Positions 1 through 10,955 are shown, numbered from the stretch's first letter. The stretch: DNA of 64,000 bases from Dichotomocladium elegans (GCA_025716815.1 JAIXMN010000009.1:434001-498000); one strand, 5' to 3'. Made by a program: numbers and translations. Notes: generated by a model from the letters alone, not told the origin.

Positions 1-55
1 CTCTTCTTTATTTCGTAGACAAAGCATGTATCTCAAGTCATATGATGAGTCCAGC

Positions 56-105
56 ACGCACACACACACACACACACACACATACATACACACATACACA
101 TACGA
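56..105. repeat. CA-rich microsatellite
   Basis: A run of CA dinucleotides followed by CATA units. It is a simple-sequence repeat downstream of the first gene. Nothing else is recognised in bases 1-254. Confidence 0.9.
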
Positions 106-254
106 AAAAAGTTGGTTATTTCTTCTCGCTCTGAAAAATGAGATCACATTGAGGCGAGAGCATTAATCATAAAAGATATTGATGATAATGATTTATTATG
201 TACCAAATCGAAATATAGAGTAAATACGATGGATTATTTTCGGGGTGGATTAAG

Positions 255-850
255 TTAGCCTGTCCAGCCGTGACTGAAGGCAAGGCCACCGATGGCCAGA
301 GTGATGGCATAAAAGACGGCGCTATACACGAAGCGCACGAAGCGATGGCCGTAGCCCACTTCGGAGAAAGCAACGATGGCCGTAAGAGCGAAATAGCTAC
401 AGGCAAAAGTGAGCAATGGCTTAAGACGAAAGGTTATAGGAGGCTACATTACATCCAGGTGAGGATCATAACCGCGCGAGTCGAGCCGGCTGCAAAGGTA
501 TTGAGCACCAGCACGCTCAACAAAAGGAGCGTGTTTTCCATTAGAACACGATGGGCATGGTTTAATCGTGTCTGCCACACACGATATGTTGAGTGTTTGA
601 TTCTCTGTGCATCCCCAAACCAGACTCCACTATGACTTACACCGAAGCTACCGGCGCCCATGGCAAATCTTTTCCTGGGTTTGCCTTCCTCCGTGGCTTC
701 GGGTTCGGCTGATGTTGCGGGACGCTCAGCAGCATCATAGCCAAAGATATGTCGTATGAAGTAGACAAGACCCCAGAGGACCCATTGGGTGAAAAAGGCG
801 ATCCAGTAGCTGCGGACGCTGCGGTCAGTGAGGAAGTCGGTGATATCCAT
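255..850 (-). CDS. MAPEG-like multi-pass membrane protein
   Basis: Two exons (850..453 and 396..255) with a 56 bp GT-AG intron give a 179-residue protein from the ATG at 850. An N-terminal hydrophobic segment (about residues 14-37) is followed by a polar loop, then three closely spaced hydrophobic segments. The stretch around residues 91-107, with the pattern TRLNHAHRVLMEN, resembles the Arg/His/Asn/Glu signature of MAPEG proteins (membrane enzymes of eicosanoid and glutathione metabolism). The family call rests on that pattern plus topology, so the catalytic role is unknown; it could be a MAPEG relative without glutathione chemistry. ER or other endomembrane location is inferred. The next recognisable feature is a fossil transposon 2.3 kb away. 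Confidence 0.55.
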
Positions 851-3179
851 CCGGTTAAATGTGTAGTCTTTTTTTTTGGTCTTGCTCGAGCTCCTCTTTT
901 ATATCAGCCGTTGCTGCTTCAAATAGAAAGGACCCAGTGACCCTTGACATATTTACACACGTACAAAATGCAAAACTACCACCCTCTCTCCTCGTCAAGA
1001 CTCGGTCTACAGACAAACCCACAACTCCTTCTCTTGCCACGCGTCAGTGCTTAAGAAATCATCTTGTTGTTTTGAGGTGCCATTGGATAAGCTTCTGAGG
1101 CATTCAACAGTTGATATTTTCAGCTTTATCACGGTGAAATAGAACAATTGCAGTGAAGGTCATGTGCATGTATTAGGTCAACATCACGTCTTGTCGTTTT
1201 CCCAGCGCAAGTGACTTCCATCCCAAGTTGGCTAGTCTTTGTTGTTTAGTTGCATTTCGAAGGAATCGGGGGATCCCCACGCTCTTTGAGCAGCAGGGGG
1301 GGATGAATCAGTTGATGCAATGCGTTCTAGACATCGCCTGTATGCCCAAACATACGCTCCGTGCCAATAGTGATTGACGGTCCTGTCATTTCCTTTGTCC
1401 CAACACATACAAACAAAAAGTGCCACAAAGAAAGCATGTTGGCAAGCGTCACATATTCTAACCTCACAAAGCTCTTTTGCTATCTACATATTTACATGAT
1501 CCATCATTGCATCTTAAAACGACGACAATATGTTGATCCTCCCCGTCCACCAAAAAACTAGTGGATGAAGAAAAGGGAACCCCAATCGTACGTTGAATAC
1601 CAAGGCAAGACATAGAATATTAGCCTTATTCGACTACCATTATTTAGTCAAGGATACCGTAGAAACAAGACCCCGTTTTTGTGTTCTCTCTCTGTCCCAT
1701 CACTCCATCCGGTCATGGAAAGACTCACCCATCGCTTCTAATTTTATATATCTCTTCTTCGATTCGCCCCTTTTTGGTAAGCAGACAAGCGTCACTGTGA
1801 AAATATCATGCATCCATTACGTATTAAACAAGGATAGCGCCTTGTATTGTCAATGGATCCTTTGATCTGTAGTAACTTTTATGCTTACCACGAATAAAGT
1901 TCAGTTTTGGATAGAACATCTAGGATACCAGTATGTTGTGTACATCTGTCCCAAATCCAAAAGTTATAACCACTTTGGTCTTTGCATTTCGACGGTTGCT
2001 CTCTAATAAATTGTTAATTCTACATCTCGCGTATTGCTTTCCCCATCTAACCTTTCTGATTCTCGTTTCATAAAGAATCCATCCTTGCCAGATCCTACTG
2101 CTCTCGACACATAGCTGTCCCTTCGTCTCAAATAAGATGATCCATAAGAAAACTGAATGTTCGGTTATATGCTCATTATATCCGTGATCCTATGGTTGAT
2201 TTGAGAAAATTTAAAGGCAACTTTGCAACTGAGTGATGAACTGAAATCTTAGCAAGGATGGCTGTTCGCTGGAAATATCATGTTTCATGCGTTTCTCATA
2301 TCATGCTTGCGTGTCCGTTATGTATGCCTATTTCTACCATATTTACCAATAACAGCAAAATAATGCCATAAATTGTATAGGATCGCCGTATCATTAGGCA
2401 GGAGATTTCATGAGGCAACTGAAAATGATATCCTTTCTCCATATCCTTTGACTCATCCAATCCCTGATTAACACCAAAGCTTAACGACATGTGAACCCTG
2501 AGATATCTTCGGGGTTATGAATAGCCTCATCGTATCTCTGTATTTATCCACCTCGTGCATTTGTAGTCTTAAGGAAGCTGAGATAAGGTCCGCTTACAGT
2601 CCCCTTCCTTGTAACTTGAGTAGCCCCGCTCTCTCTATTTTCCTTAAATAGTGCCTGCAAACTCTTAGGCTACCTTTAATAGCACCGGATGCCTAGATTG
2701 CTCTCGACTGTCTTTGCTATTGTCTTTGGTAACGTAGCTACTACAGAGCTGCCTTTCTTGTACCATGACATTCTATATTTCATGCTAATATCGAAGCCAG
2801 ACTCATTTAAGAAACGTGGCGTCTTCTAACGTCAGCGCTCGTCATGTCCAATCGGCGCACACAGTCAAGGCGCTACTGGACCCTTATGTTACTATTCCTA
2901 TCTACAAGTGAGCTGTCTTTAATGACAAGCTGCATTCATCTTTCATCAATCGATAGACCGACATCTTGGGCAATTGTTCCGTAGCTTGCTCGAGAAAAAT
3001 GGATGTTCTCTCATTAGCTTATTCTAAAATAAAGTTCTTATGTTCTTCGTTAAGAATAGTCTCTCTCCGAAGATTGACTGGCTATCTGCGTCCCTGCCCC
3101 TTCACTGACCCTCTTTCTCAAACCAGCAATGTGCTGTAATAACCCTTCCATGCGCGTCTAGGTAACCTTCGCAAGTTTC
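851..3179. other. gene-free stretch
   Basis: AT-rich sequence with only short, unconvincing open frames on both strands. I see no domain, RNA gene or long repeat. Confidence 0.5.
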
Positions 3180-4490
3180 CGTTCTTATTAAGGAAGAAGA
3201 GGAACAAACGTTCCGGGATCTTGCCAATGAGGCCCTGCAATGGGCGCGGCTACTCGCAAGTGTGGCCTCGGCCGTGATTGTCTTGAGAGCGCTAAGCGCT
3301 TGCATCTTGATTACTTTCCCGTGGAATCTGTTTGCCCTGCTGACGTGTTACGCTGCCGAATCCGAATGAGTCCTGAGCTCTTGCAGCGCATCGTCTGCGG
3401 TGTTTCTTAGCGTGGATGAGTATCTCTATTCAGAAACGCGATGCACCACATAACCTCGGCCCCTCACCCGAATGAAAAGGGTGCAGTCGCTCTCCCCATG
3501 ATTGCATATGGCGCCGGTATTGACTTCCTCGACGAGGACGTCTGCATGGATGAAATCCCAGCCCTGGAGTGTGTTAAAACGTTTCGCGTCCGCAGTGGTT
3601 GATGCCTTTGGGGACGAATATTTGAGGTCTTCAACCGCCGAGGTCATCGCCCGGCTTTTGAGCGAGATCGAGGAGCGCAGGTTTCATGGGATGCTGGAGT
3701 CTCTGGGTTGCATGTACAGACAGTGGGAAAGAAAAAACTATCCAAAGGCATAGCATGGTCGGTTCAAGAACCGGTCCAAATTACCAATGCTGAACCTGGA
3801 GTCAGTAGCGTCGCAGGATACTTGGATCTGGTATGGCTTTTCGTTCTTCTTGGATTATTAAATGATATCAATGATTTGCACAAATAAAATCTGTTCTCGG
3901 ATCTTGCTTCTGCGCGCACCCCCCCGTAGAATATTATGTCAACGACAAGAGGAAAACGATGGTATACTATCTTCCCAATGGGATCTACCCGAAACGGGCG
4001 ACGTTAGTGGAGAGTAAAACTGTTCCAATCAGAGTAAGAAGAACGTGTATGTCTAATCAAATTGCAAGATACTATCGTCCATTCACTAAGCTATTTCTTA
4101 AAGTACTTCAAGACAGTGCAGGAAGCATGTCGGAAAGACGTGGAACGTGCTTTTGACGTGTTGCAAGCACGCTGCCTGATCCTTCAGTACCATGCTCGAG
4201 GACGGTATCGAGATGACATTGTCCGAGTGATGAAGGCATGCAACATAATGCATAATATGATCATCAACAATGAGCGAAATTCGCCTGAGACCCAAGAAGT
4301 CAGCGATGGATCCGCTTCTGGTGCACGAGACCATATTCTTTCTCATGAACTCATAAAGGAGTTCACAGAATTCCCTTCCCGGCATGAGACCATTCGGGAT
4401 GTAAATGCCCAATATGAACTTCAGGGGGATCTTATTCAGAGTTTCCGGAACATGGGAGAATACGCCAGCTTCTTTCGTACAGAGAGATGA
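3180..4490 (+). pseudogene. PIF/Harbinger transposase fossil
   Basis: A broken reading frame that shifts between all three forward frames and contains several stops, but keeps recognisable blocks in the order of a Harbinger (DDE_Tnp_4-type) transposase. An acidic N-terminal part (about 3185-3275) leads to a block with DYFPVES and RIRMSPELLQRIV (about 3270-3410). Next come a block with LPMIAYG (about 3490), DAFGDEYLRSS followed by a degenerate CMYRQW (3600-3730), LNDINDLHK (about 3860-3890), and YYLPNGIYPKRATL (about 3965-4010). It ends with RKDVERAFDVLQARC and an ACNIMHNMI motif (4130-4270). In active members these blocks form the catalytic core. Stops and frameshifts make activity implausible. 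A fossil of the partner ORF lies convergently at 4529-4912. Confidence 0.85.
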
Positions 4491-4528
4491 TATTCTGCTT
4501 TTTTCGCATGAAGGATTCGCGGAAAATC

Positions 4529-4912
4529 TCATCCAATACCCGTCAGACCCATCCTTACGATCTCCATATCGGACCTCTTTTTCTCCTCCTCCTCGAACTC
4601 CTCCGAACGATGTGCGATCTCAAGAAGCTCAATCTGCATCCCATCTTGAGCTTTTCTTATGGGAAATTTGTCTTTCTTGTTGACAATAGGCCGCGCTTCA
4701 TCCGCATCAGAGGCATGTTCGTCGATGGCTTCTTCTGCTGCCTTATTCGTCTTGGCAGTCTTCTTGGATCGTGCTTGCACCTCACTGCACCGCTTTGGTG
4801 GGGATTTGAAAAGCCCATAGCGGTGGCGCATGTCAAAGCCTGCACCCCCTGATCTTGCTCATAATGCCCGTTGGCCATCCTCATCACATTTTTCAGATAA
4901 ATTGGCCGCAAA
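4529..4912 (-). pseudogene. fossil of Harbinger accessory ORF (Myb/NAM-associated type)
   Basis: The minus strand reads through a block with RMANGHYEQDQG (about 4860-4900), then after a frameshift a block with MRHRYGLFKSPPKRCSEV. It continues into ARPIVNKKDKFPIRKA and a charged tail with EIAHRSEEFEEEEKKRSDME. This order resembles the C-terminal region of the second Harbinger protein, the Myb/SANT-like partner whose tail matches the No-Apical-Meristem-associated domain. In Harbinger elements that protein binds DNA and assists the transposase. The two fossils point toward each other, as expected for one element. The family call is by remembered similarity. The frameshift shows it is dead. Confidence 0.6.
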
Positions 4913-6265
4913 AAAATATATTATACCTTTATCTCGTCACTTTCGTTGCCCCCTGTCTGGCCAACCTTCTTCACTTAGTCGACACAACCATGGAACCAAG
5001 GAAATGCCTTGGAGATCTTTCCCCAACCAATCTCCAGAACGCTTTGTTCGCGATTTTGCGAATCGGTACCGACCAAAATTTCGAAGACGTTGAAGACTGA
5101 TGGCCCAGTACGTCCAGAAGTCTTAGTCGATTCTTCTCATAACATCAAAGGACGTGGCAAGCAAGACTCTGTCCTCGTCAGTCGACCAGGACTTTTTGAC
5201 AGCCCCGAGATTTGGCTGGTGTTGTGGTATGGACCAACGTTCCAGGCCTCTCACTAAGAATGATGGGGGATTGGGCGGGTAAGTGCATCGTCTTCAAGAG
5301 CTTTGATATAGTATTTTAGAGAAAGCTAAAAAGCATCCACTCCCCCGTCGGTGCTCTAAGTGACGCGTGGGGTCGTATGTTACCGTATGCGGAGAGTTGC
5401 TAAAGACAGCCACTCGTTGTGGATGAGAGGGGGTCTCATCAAAAACCTGGGCCCAATGGCCGCGCCAGATGGCCATTATGTCATACGCCCGAAGACCGAA
5501 TGCGGTCGAAAGAAAACGAATAGCCGACAGATTCCAACCGCAACCTTGGATAGGCAGTAGCAAAGACAGATAGGGCAGGCAGGGTGATAGGAAGGTGGTT
5601 GGAACTCACCGATGGGGGAAGGTACGATTGGTTAGACGTCGATGGAAGGTGCGCCATAAGACTGTATGGGCTCAGGAGGGAGAAATGCCCGCAAGAAGAC
5701 TATTCGCGTTTCGTGGCAATAGGATAGTGTTCAGAAAGTTCAGCTATGTGAGGGAAGGAAGGGGAAGTCGAAACACACGTCGAGCCATTGAGATGATGTG
5801 CTCGCCAGTGCGGGGGTTTGAACATCTGGGACTATCAAACAACGAATTATGCCCGAAATTGCCAAGGAGCGGAGAAGCTCGTGCCTCGAAAGAAGGAAAG
5901 TGACCGGTTTTCGGAATCCTGCCCACTTGGTGATCGAAGATATACACGTCTTTGACCAACATGCTGGACAACATTTGTCGCAAACAAACCAAAAAAAAAA
6001 CGGATTATTCGAGAGCGTTCGACCCTGAACCCGCAAGACCCTTTCTCCGGATTCCAGTCGGTACTCTGCATTTATTGCTACGACTACATTTATTTCATTC
6101 CCCAAGTCATTACAACAAACTTCAACATCCCCATCAGTGCATTCTCAGATCTAGTATAAATATCCATATCCAACTATAATAAACCTTACCGCTGCTCAAC
6201 TCGTCCCTACGCTGGCCAAGGTTCATACGCCAAAATGGCCGGCAAACAAAATTGTCGTGCTTATA
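4913..6265. other. unassigned stretch, probably transposon debris
   Basis: Short open frames occur on both strands, but none gives a recognisable protein. Local base composition is higher in G+C around 5340-5640 than in the flanks. Part of it may be the outer portion of the Harbinger fossil, whose ends I could not locate. Confidence 0.4.
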
Positions 6266-6545
6266 TTTTGGTGGTTACACCGTAGCCAATAGGAACGACG
6301 CAAAAGTGACAATAGGTGTGCTTTCACTAGGGAAGAAGACAGAAAAGGATAATGTCGTAACACAGATTCCTCGACCAATCATGCAGCCCATCCATTTTAT
6401 CCTTTCATTCCTCTTCTCCATTATTAGATAGCAAAACAGTATAAATATCCAAGTAGTCCCATGCAATAAACGTCATCTATCCGTTACCTTTCTTCTTCTA
6501 CTGTTGCGTTTGATCGTTGCTATTGGCTATGGTGTAACCGCCAAA
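6266..6545. mobile_element. small inverted-repeat element (MITE-like)
   Basis: About 280 bp bounded by terminal inverted repeats of about 36-40 bp: the left end (6266-6303) and the reverse complement of the right end (6508-6545) both read TTTTGG-GGTTACACC-TAGCCAATAG with a few substitutions. There is no coding capacity. No convincing target-site duplication could be fixed. It lies 78 bp from the tRNA-Ser gene. Confidence 0.55.
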
Positions 6546-6616
6546 AGGAATGATATTGATTCGTCGAGCAATCTGTGCTACGACAGTCACATGACTACGA
6601 AAATTTTTCGCTGTGG

Positions 6617-6620
6617 CAAA
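6617..6620 (-). terminator. Pol III terminator of tRNA-Ser
   Basis: Four T residues on the minus strand, 3 nt past the tRNA discriminator base. Confidence 0.6.
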
Positions 6621-6623
6621 ACA

Positions 6624-6706
6624 CGTCAGCTACAGGGTTCGAACCTGTGCGGGCAGAGCCCACCAGATTTCAAGTCTGGCTCCTTAGACCACTCGGACAA
6701 ACTGAC
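6624..6706 (-). tRNA. tRNA-Ser (anticodon UGA)
   Basis: The minus strand folds as a complete class II tRNA. A 7 bp acceptor stem (GTCAGTT with AGCTGAC, one G-T pair) is followed by a D arm with GTCCGAGTGG and an anticodon stem CCAGA/TCTGG around loop CTTGAAA, giving anticodon TGA. A long variable arm (GGGC-TCT-GCCC) and a T arm with GGTTCGAACCC follow. The discriminator base is G. There is no intron. A TTTT run just downstream (6620-6617) fits an RNA polymerase III terminator. The first 15 nt of the gene are duplicated at 13383-13397 by a retroelement insertion. Confidence 0.95.
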
Positions 6707-6716
6707 TAGCCTTCTC
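6707..6716 (+). mobile_element. LINE tail fragment, left piece
   Basis: Ten bases between the tRNA gene and the LTR. Joined to 13309-13382 they align with the last about 90 bp of the LINE copy ending near 18098. The fragment was split by the LTR element. Confidence 0.6.
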
Positions 6717-7441
6717 TGACACGTCCGGTCGGAATATGTACAGGCCTCACCTACCATCTTTGGGTGAAAGGTTAAAGTCTAGCCCTTTTCTCGGTCTCCC
6801 TCCTTATGCCACACGTGACCCTCACGATTCTATCTCCCCCATCACATGACCAGAACTCGTCCTTCCATATCACGTGATCTTTTATCTTCTCTTCAAGTTG
6901 CGTCATTCATTGCTGTTATCATCACCTTTATCTTTCATACGTTATCGTCACATGCCACCCCCCCTTCTATCTGAAAATCTTATGCTTATTGCTGTTATCA
7001 TTGTCCCCGCTGTTATCATTGTCCCCGCTGTTATCATTGTCCCTGCTGTTATCTACATCCCTATCATTCCGAGTTATCACCGTTCCAGTCTATCTTCACA
7101 TGCCATCAACCTTATGTGCAATTTTTATCATTCGTCAATCATTTTAAGGAGTCGAAATATAAAGGACCTCCGAGGGGAAATCAATAAAAGGGAGGACCCT
7201 CTCGTCTATTTCTATTTTGGGGGCTAATTCTGAAGGTGCACTGAATCCACTTGACTGGTGAGGCTTGGAGCCATTTGTTATTATTGTCTCGTTGCATTCA
7301 TTGTACTTCCCTGTAGTTTAGCATCATATTACATTGACGATCTATCTTCTTGTATTTTTATCATCGATCTACGTATACATCCCTCCCCACTACTATTGTT
7401 TTCGTTCATCTTTCTGTTGGCTTCAGGTACCGCACGTGTCA
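6717..7441 (+). repeat. 5' LTR (725 bp)
   Basis: Direct repeat of 12580-13304 at a constant offset of 5863 bp. It holds a triplicated 18 bp unit, a run of AATAAA-like and TATA-like sequence (TATAAAGG at about 7158) and terminal 7 bp inverted repeats. Transcription and polyadenylation signals are presumed to lie here. Confidence 0.95.
6994..7050 (+). repeat. 18-bp tandem triplication inside the LTR
   Basis: Three adjacent copies of CTGTTATCATTGTCCCCG; the last has one substitution. The same array occurs in the 3' LTR. Confidence 0.85.
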
Positions 7442-7444
7442 TAT

Positions 7445-7462
7445 TGGTGGAGAAGCTGGGCG
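7445..7462 (+). promoter_or_regulatory. candidate primer-binding site
   Basis: The sequence starts TGGTGGAGAAGC a few bases after the 5' LTR, the usual place for pairing with the CCA end of a tRNA primer. I could not match it to a particular tRNA. Confidence 0.4.
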
Positions 7463-7518
7463 CTCAATACTTACATCGTTGACTTCAGAACCGTGCCGTA
7501 CCCCATCTATCATATTCA

Positions 7519-8349
7519 ATGGCGTCCGAAAATTGCAAGATGATATCCAAGTTTCTAGCTACTCCAGAAGCATTCTCCGGAACAAGTGCTGGCATGTCTA
7601 ACCCCATGGTTTGGCTCAGACAAATTAATCGTATTCGACGTGGTGCTGAACTCAAGGACAAGGATGCACTACTCATGGTCGGATCACACCTTCGTGGTAA
7701 TGCTGAATTGTGGTGGGACTCCATCGAGTCAAGCACTTCTACATGGTCGGCTTTCGAGGACGCATTCAAGAAGAGATTCATCAACGAAGAAATGCGTGAC
7801 CTTTGGTGGGCTGAAATCGATAACACCAAACAAGAATCGGGCCAAACCGTTGAGGAAATAGCCTTTCGTCTACAAGAGCTGTTTTCATTAGTAGGAGCCG
7901 TCGATGAAGCTTACCAATTACGTTGTTTCATTAAGTCCTTGAAACCCAAAATTGCATATCAGCTTGAAAGCAAAGGTGTACCAAACACATGGTCGAAAGC
8001 AGTCGAAGCAGCTATACGCATTGAAAATGTCATCAAGAAATACGATAGTCAAGAGCCAAGTCATGTTTCTACTCCAAGTCAATCGTCCGCTGCGGCAATG
8101 ACGTCGAATAATGGCGTCGCATCCTCTATTGTTCCAGTCGCTCCAAGCACTATCATGCCCAACGACTCGGTGTCTCAAGCCTTGCAAGAGGTTGTTCAAG
8201 GGTTGAATGACTTGAAGATCAATTTGGTTCGACGTCCGATGAACAGCAGCCGATCCCCGAAAACCTGTTGGGGTTGTAATCAAGAAGGACATATCCGTGC
8301 CAATTGTCCCAATGCGCAAAACCAGGGAAAAGAGAAAGGGCAGCAGTGA
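7519..8349 (+). CDS. gag: Gag polyprotein of the Ty3/gypsy element
   Basis: Open frame of 276 codons from the first ATG after the LTR. Residues about 25-170 match the retrotransposon Gag fold, including GNAELWWDSI and a WSAFEDAFKKRF block. Near the C-terminus is one zinc knuckle, CWGCNQEGHIRANC (CX2CX4HX4C), followed by a basic tail. Gag assembles the virus-like particle and packages RNA. The stop at 8347-8349 lies 46 bp inside the upstream-open pol frame, which is in -1 phase. Confidence 0.95.
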   Translation: MASENCKMISKFLATPEAFSGTSAGMSNPMVWLRQINRIRRGAELKDKDALLMVGSHLRGNAELWWDSIESSTSTWSAFEDAFKKRFINEEMRDLWWAEIDNTKQESGQTVEEIAFRLQELFSLVGAVDEAYQLRCFIKSLKPKIAYQLESKGVPNTWSKAVEAAIRIENVIKKYDSQEPSHVSTPSQSSAAAMTSNNGVASSIVPVAPSTIMPNDSVSQALQEVVQGLNDLKINLVRRPMNSSRSPKTCWGCNQEGHIRANCPNAQNQGKEKGQQ

Positions 8350-10955
8350 GCGGGGTCACAGCTGCCCAATCATCAACAAAACCCCGATATCAAGAAAGAC
8401 CAATACAACAAGCCGACGATCCACCTTCGAAGGTAAACTTGGTTGAAGCCCATCAAGATTTTGATCAAGTTGAAGTATTGGCCATACAAGGTGGTAAGAG
8501 GAATGCTTCGCAAATTTCCATCGAACAACAAGGCAGAGAAGATCCCAAAAGAAAACAACTGGAAGAAACAGGTAGACCAATGATTATCGAGGGACCATCA
8601 GGATCAAAACCAAAGAAGAAAAGGAGCCCACCAAGGCGCTTGCCTGTTTTGTTAAAACAGAAGGATGTATGGCAAAAATTGCAACAGCTTGATTCCGGAT
8701 TGACCATGGCTGATTGGCTCGCGTTGGATAAGAAAGCGTACCGAGATGTACGCGACGGTCTGAGATACCTTCATGCAAGAAAACTTCCTATCAAGAAAGA
8801 CCTTGGCAGCAACAACAAGGCCGGAAACAAGGTACATGCCATCGAGGTTAAAGAACCAGCTCATTCTTCTTTCGTGGATTCTGATCCTGATGACTCTTGG
8901 GTTGATTCTTCGGATGAATACGAGGATGAATCACTCCCTGATGAAGATTACGACTCTGACGACACTGATTATGATTATCCGTATGATTACCATGCGATGA
9001 GAAGAAGTGTGCCTTTGCGTGCTCCTGTGGTCCTTAACGGCGAAATTGTCGAGGCTGTTTTTGATTCCGGTGCCAGTGTTTCGGTCATTAGTTCAAGGTT
9101 GGCCAAGAGGTTGAATCTTATGGCTAATGGTGACAAGTTGCCGTTGTCTGCTTTGGATGATAAATCTGGCAAGCTGTATGACGTTACAGTGGATGTTCCA
9201 ATTCGAGTTGCCGGCAAGCTGAGACCCGAACATATGTGCATTTGCAAGGACTCCGATCGAGATCTGCTGTTGTTGGGCATGACGTGGTTTAGACAGTATG
9301 GCGTACAAGTGCAGCCTGACAAAGCACGAATCGTCATTCCAACCAGGCATGGTCGTGGATCAGTTGAATTACAAGGAAGATCACCCCCATTGGAGGGTGA
9401 ATCAGATGAACAAGAAAACAATGAGGTTCTGATGATATCGATTCGCGATGATTACAGGGATACAGGGAACGGTGAGCCACCTCTTGATGCTACACCAAAT
9501 GAAATTATCCCTATCTCTTATGTCGAAGATGTCGTCAGCTCCATTTCAAGATTGGAAGATACCTCTCAAGATAACGACCTTATACCTGTTGGATTGCAAG
9601 AATTAGTCGATGCAAATGGAGATGTCTTCTTCGAAAACACCGGCATTGGAAGAGTCTCGATCATGAAGCACCATATTCCGCTACAATGTTCTCATCCTGT
9701 ACGGTCCAATCCCTATCGGCTGACATGGGAGGAAGAAGAGCACCTCAAGAACGAATTGGACAAGTTGCTGGAGCTTGGCTTAATCCGACCATCCATGGGC
9801 AGGTGGACCTCTCCAGTTTTCTTTGTCCGAAAGAAAGATGCTGGCTTACGCATGGTCATTGACTATCGTAAGTTAAACAAGCAAACAGTTAAAGAAGGGT
9901 TTCCCATGCCCCATATCGACCAAATACTAGACAACATGGGTGGATCGAGCTGGTTTAGTACCTTGGATGCTGCTTCAGGGTACTGGCAAGTCCCTATGGC
10001 CGAAGATTCGATCGAGAAGACTGGATTCATTACTCGTTGGGGTGCATACGAGTGGTTGGTGATGGCGTTCGGAATGACCTCAGCTGGATACACCTTTCAG
10101 AAGCTCATGATGCAGTTACTCGCTCCTTATTTGGGGCGCTTCGCTTGGGTGTTTATTGACGATATTATTATCTTTTCACGATCGTATGAAGAGCATTTGG
10201 AGCATCTACATACTGTTTTCAATGTTTGCCGATCTGCCAATCTACGTTTGCGCCTTGAGAAGTGTCAATTCGGTCGTCGAAGTGTTGAATACTTGGGCCA
10301 TTTGGTTTCTGGCGAAGGGTTGCAACCATCCCCACGCAACATCAGAAAAGCTCTCGAAATGCCGTCTCCGACCAACGTGAGTCAAGTGCGCTCTTATTTG
10401 GGGACCGTGAGTTATTTCAGAAGATTTGTCAAAGACTATGCAGCGATTGCCGAACCGTTGACAAGATTACTGAAAAAAGGAGTCGATTTTGCATGGGAAA
10501 AGGAGCAGCAAGATGCTTTCGAGTTACTAAAAAAGGGGTTGACGTCACCACCCATACTTTCATATCCCGATCGCAATATGACGCAAATCTTAACCACGGA
10601 TGCATCAACTAAGGGACTCGGCGCTGTGTTATCGCAAACACCTCAAGATGATTCGAACGATGAGAAGGTGGTTGCCTATGCCTCAAGAGCATTAAGAGGA
10701 CCGGAGTTGAACTATGCGACCACTCATCAAGAAGCTTTAGCCGTCGTTTGGGCAGCCCATAAGTTCAGGCATTATCTAGCTGGGAGACATTGGATTTTAC
10801 GGACCGATCATGCAGCTCTCCAATTTATTTTTAACAACCCCACGCCATCTCCCAAGGTCCAACGATGGGCAGCAGCGATGATGGAATTTGATTTCCACGT
10901 CGAATACCGCCGAGGAATCAATAACCCAGCCGATTCCTTTTCACGTTTGATTTGA
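8304..10955 (+). CDS. pol: Pol part 1: protease, reverse transcriptase, RNase H
   Basis: A frame of 883 codons in -1 phase to gag, so expression probably needs frameshifting; the nominal start inside the overlap is unlikely to be used. Order: a linker with charged Asp/Glu-rich stretches, then an aspartic protease around residue 250 (VFDSGASVSVIS, catalytic DSGA). Reverse transcriptase runs from about residue 470 to 660 with the catalytic motif FIDD (about residue 617). RNase H (TTDAS near residue 770 through a DHAAL block) ends at the typical ADSFSRL. The frame stops right after RNase H, and integrase lies in a separate ORF 223 bp downstream in another frame. Confidence 0.95.
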   Translation: MSQCAKPGKRERAAVSGVTAAQSSTKPRYQERPIQQADDPPSKVNLVEAHQDFDQVEVLAIQGGKRNASQISIEQQGREDPKRKQLEETGRPMIIEGPSGSKPKKKRSPPRRLPVLLKQKDVWQKLQQLDSGLTMADWLALDKKAYRDVRDGLRYLHARKLPIKKDLGSNNKAGNKVHAIEVKEPAHSSFVDSDPDDSWVDSSDEYEDESLPDEDYDSDDTDYDYPYDYHAMRRSVPLRAPVVLNGEIVEAVFDSGASVSVISSRLAKRLNLMANGDKLPLSALDDKSGKLYDVTVDVPIRVAGKLRPEHMCICKDSDRDLLLLGMTWFRQYGVQVQPDKARIVIPTRHGRGSVELQGRSPPLEGESDEQENNEVLMISIRDDYRDTGNGEPPLDATPNEIIPISYVEDVVSSISRLEDTSQDNDLIPVGLQELVDANGDVFFENTGIGRVSIMKHHIPLQCSHPVRSNPYRLTWEEEEHLKNELDKLLELGLIRPSMGRWTSPVFFVRKKDAGLRMVIDYRKLNKQTVKEGFPMPHIDQILDNMGGSSWFSTLDAASGYWQVPMAEDSIEKTGFITRWGAYEWLVMAFGMTSAGYTFQKLMMQLLAPYLGRFAWVFIDDIIIFSRSYEEHLEHLHTVFNVCRSANLRLRLEKCQFGRRSVEYLGHLVSGEGLQPSPRNIRKALEMPSPTNVSQVRSYLGTVSYFRRFVKDYAAIAEPLTRLLKKGVDFAWEKEQQDAFELLKKGLTSPPILSYPDRNMTQILTTDASTKGLGAVLSQTPQDDSNDEKVVAYASRALRGPELNYATTHQEALAVVWAAHKFRHYLAGRHWILRTDHAALQFIFNNPTPSPKVQRWAAAMMEFDFHVEYRRGINNPADSFSRLI
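8325..8331 (+). promoter_or_regulatory. candidate -1 ribosomal frameshift site
   Basis: GGGAAAA sits in the gag frame as G-GGA-AAA, which fits the X-XXY-YYZ rule for -1 slippage, six codons before the gag stop. Slippage moves the ribosome straight into the open pol frame. A downstream pseudoknot was not evaluated. Confidence 0.6.

Noticed and set aside
5800..5845. Possible second tRNA (B-box-like GTTCAAACCCCC on the minus strand)
   Set aside because: No A box, acceptor stem or anticodon arm could be folded around it.
6874..7482. Open frames of 117 and 74 codons inside the LTRs
   Set aside because: They lie in non-coding LTR sequence, consist of translated tandem repeat and pyrimidine tracts, and occur identically in both LTRs.
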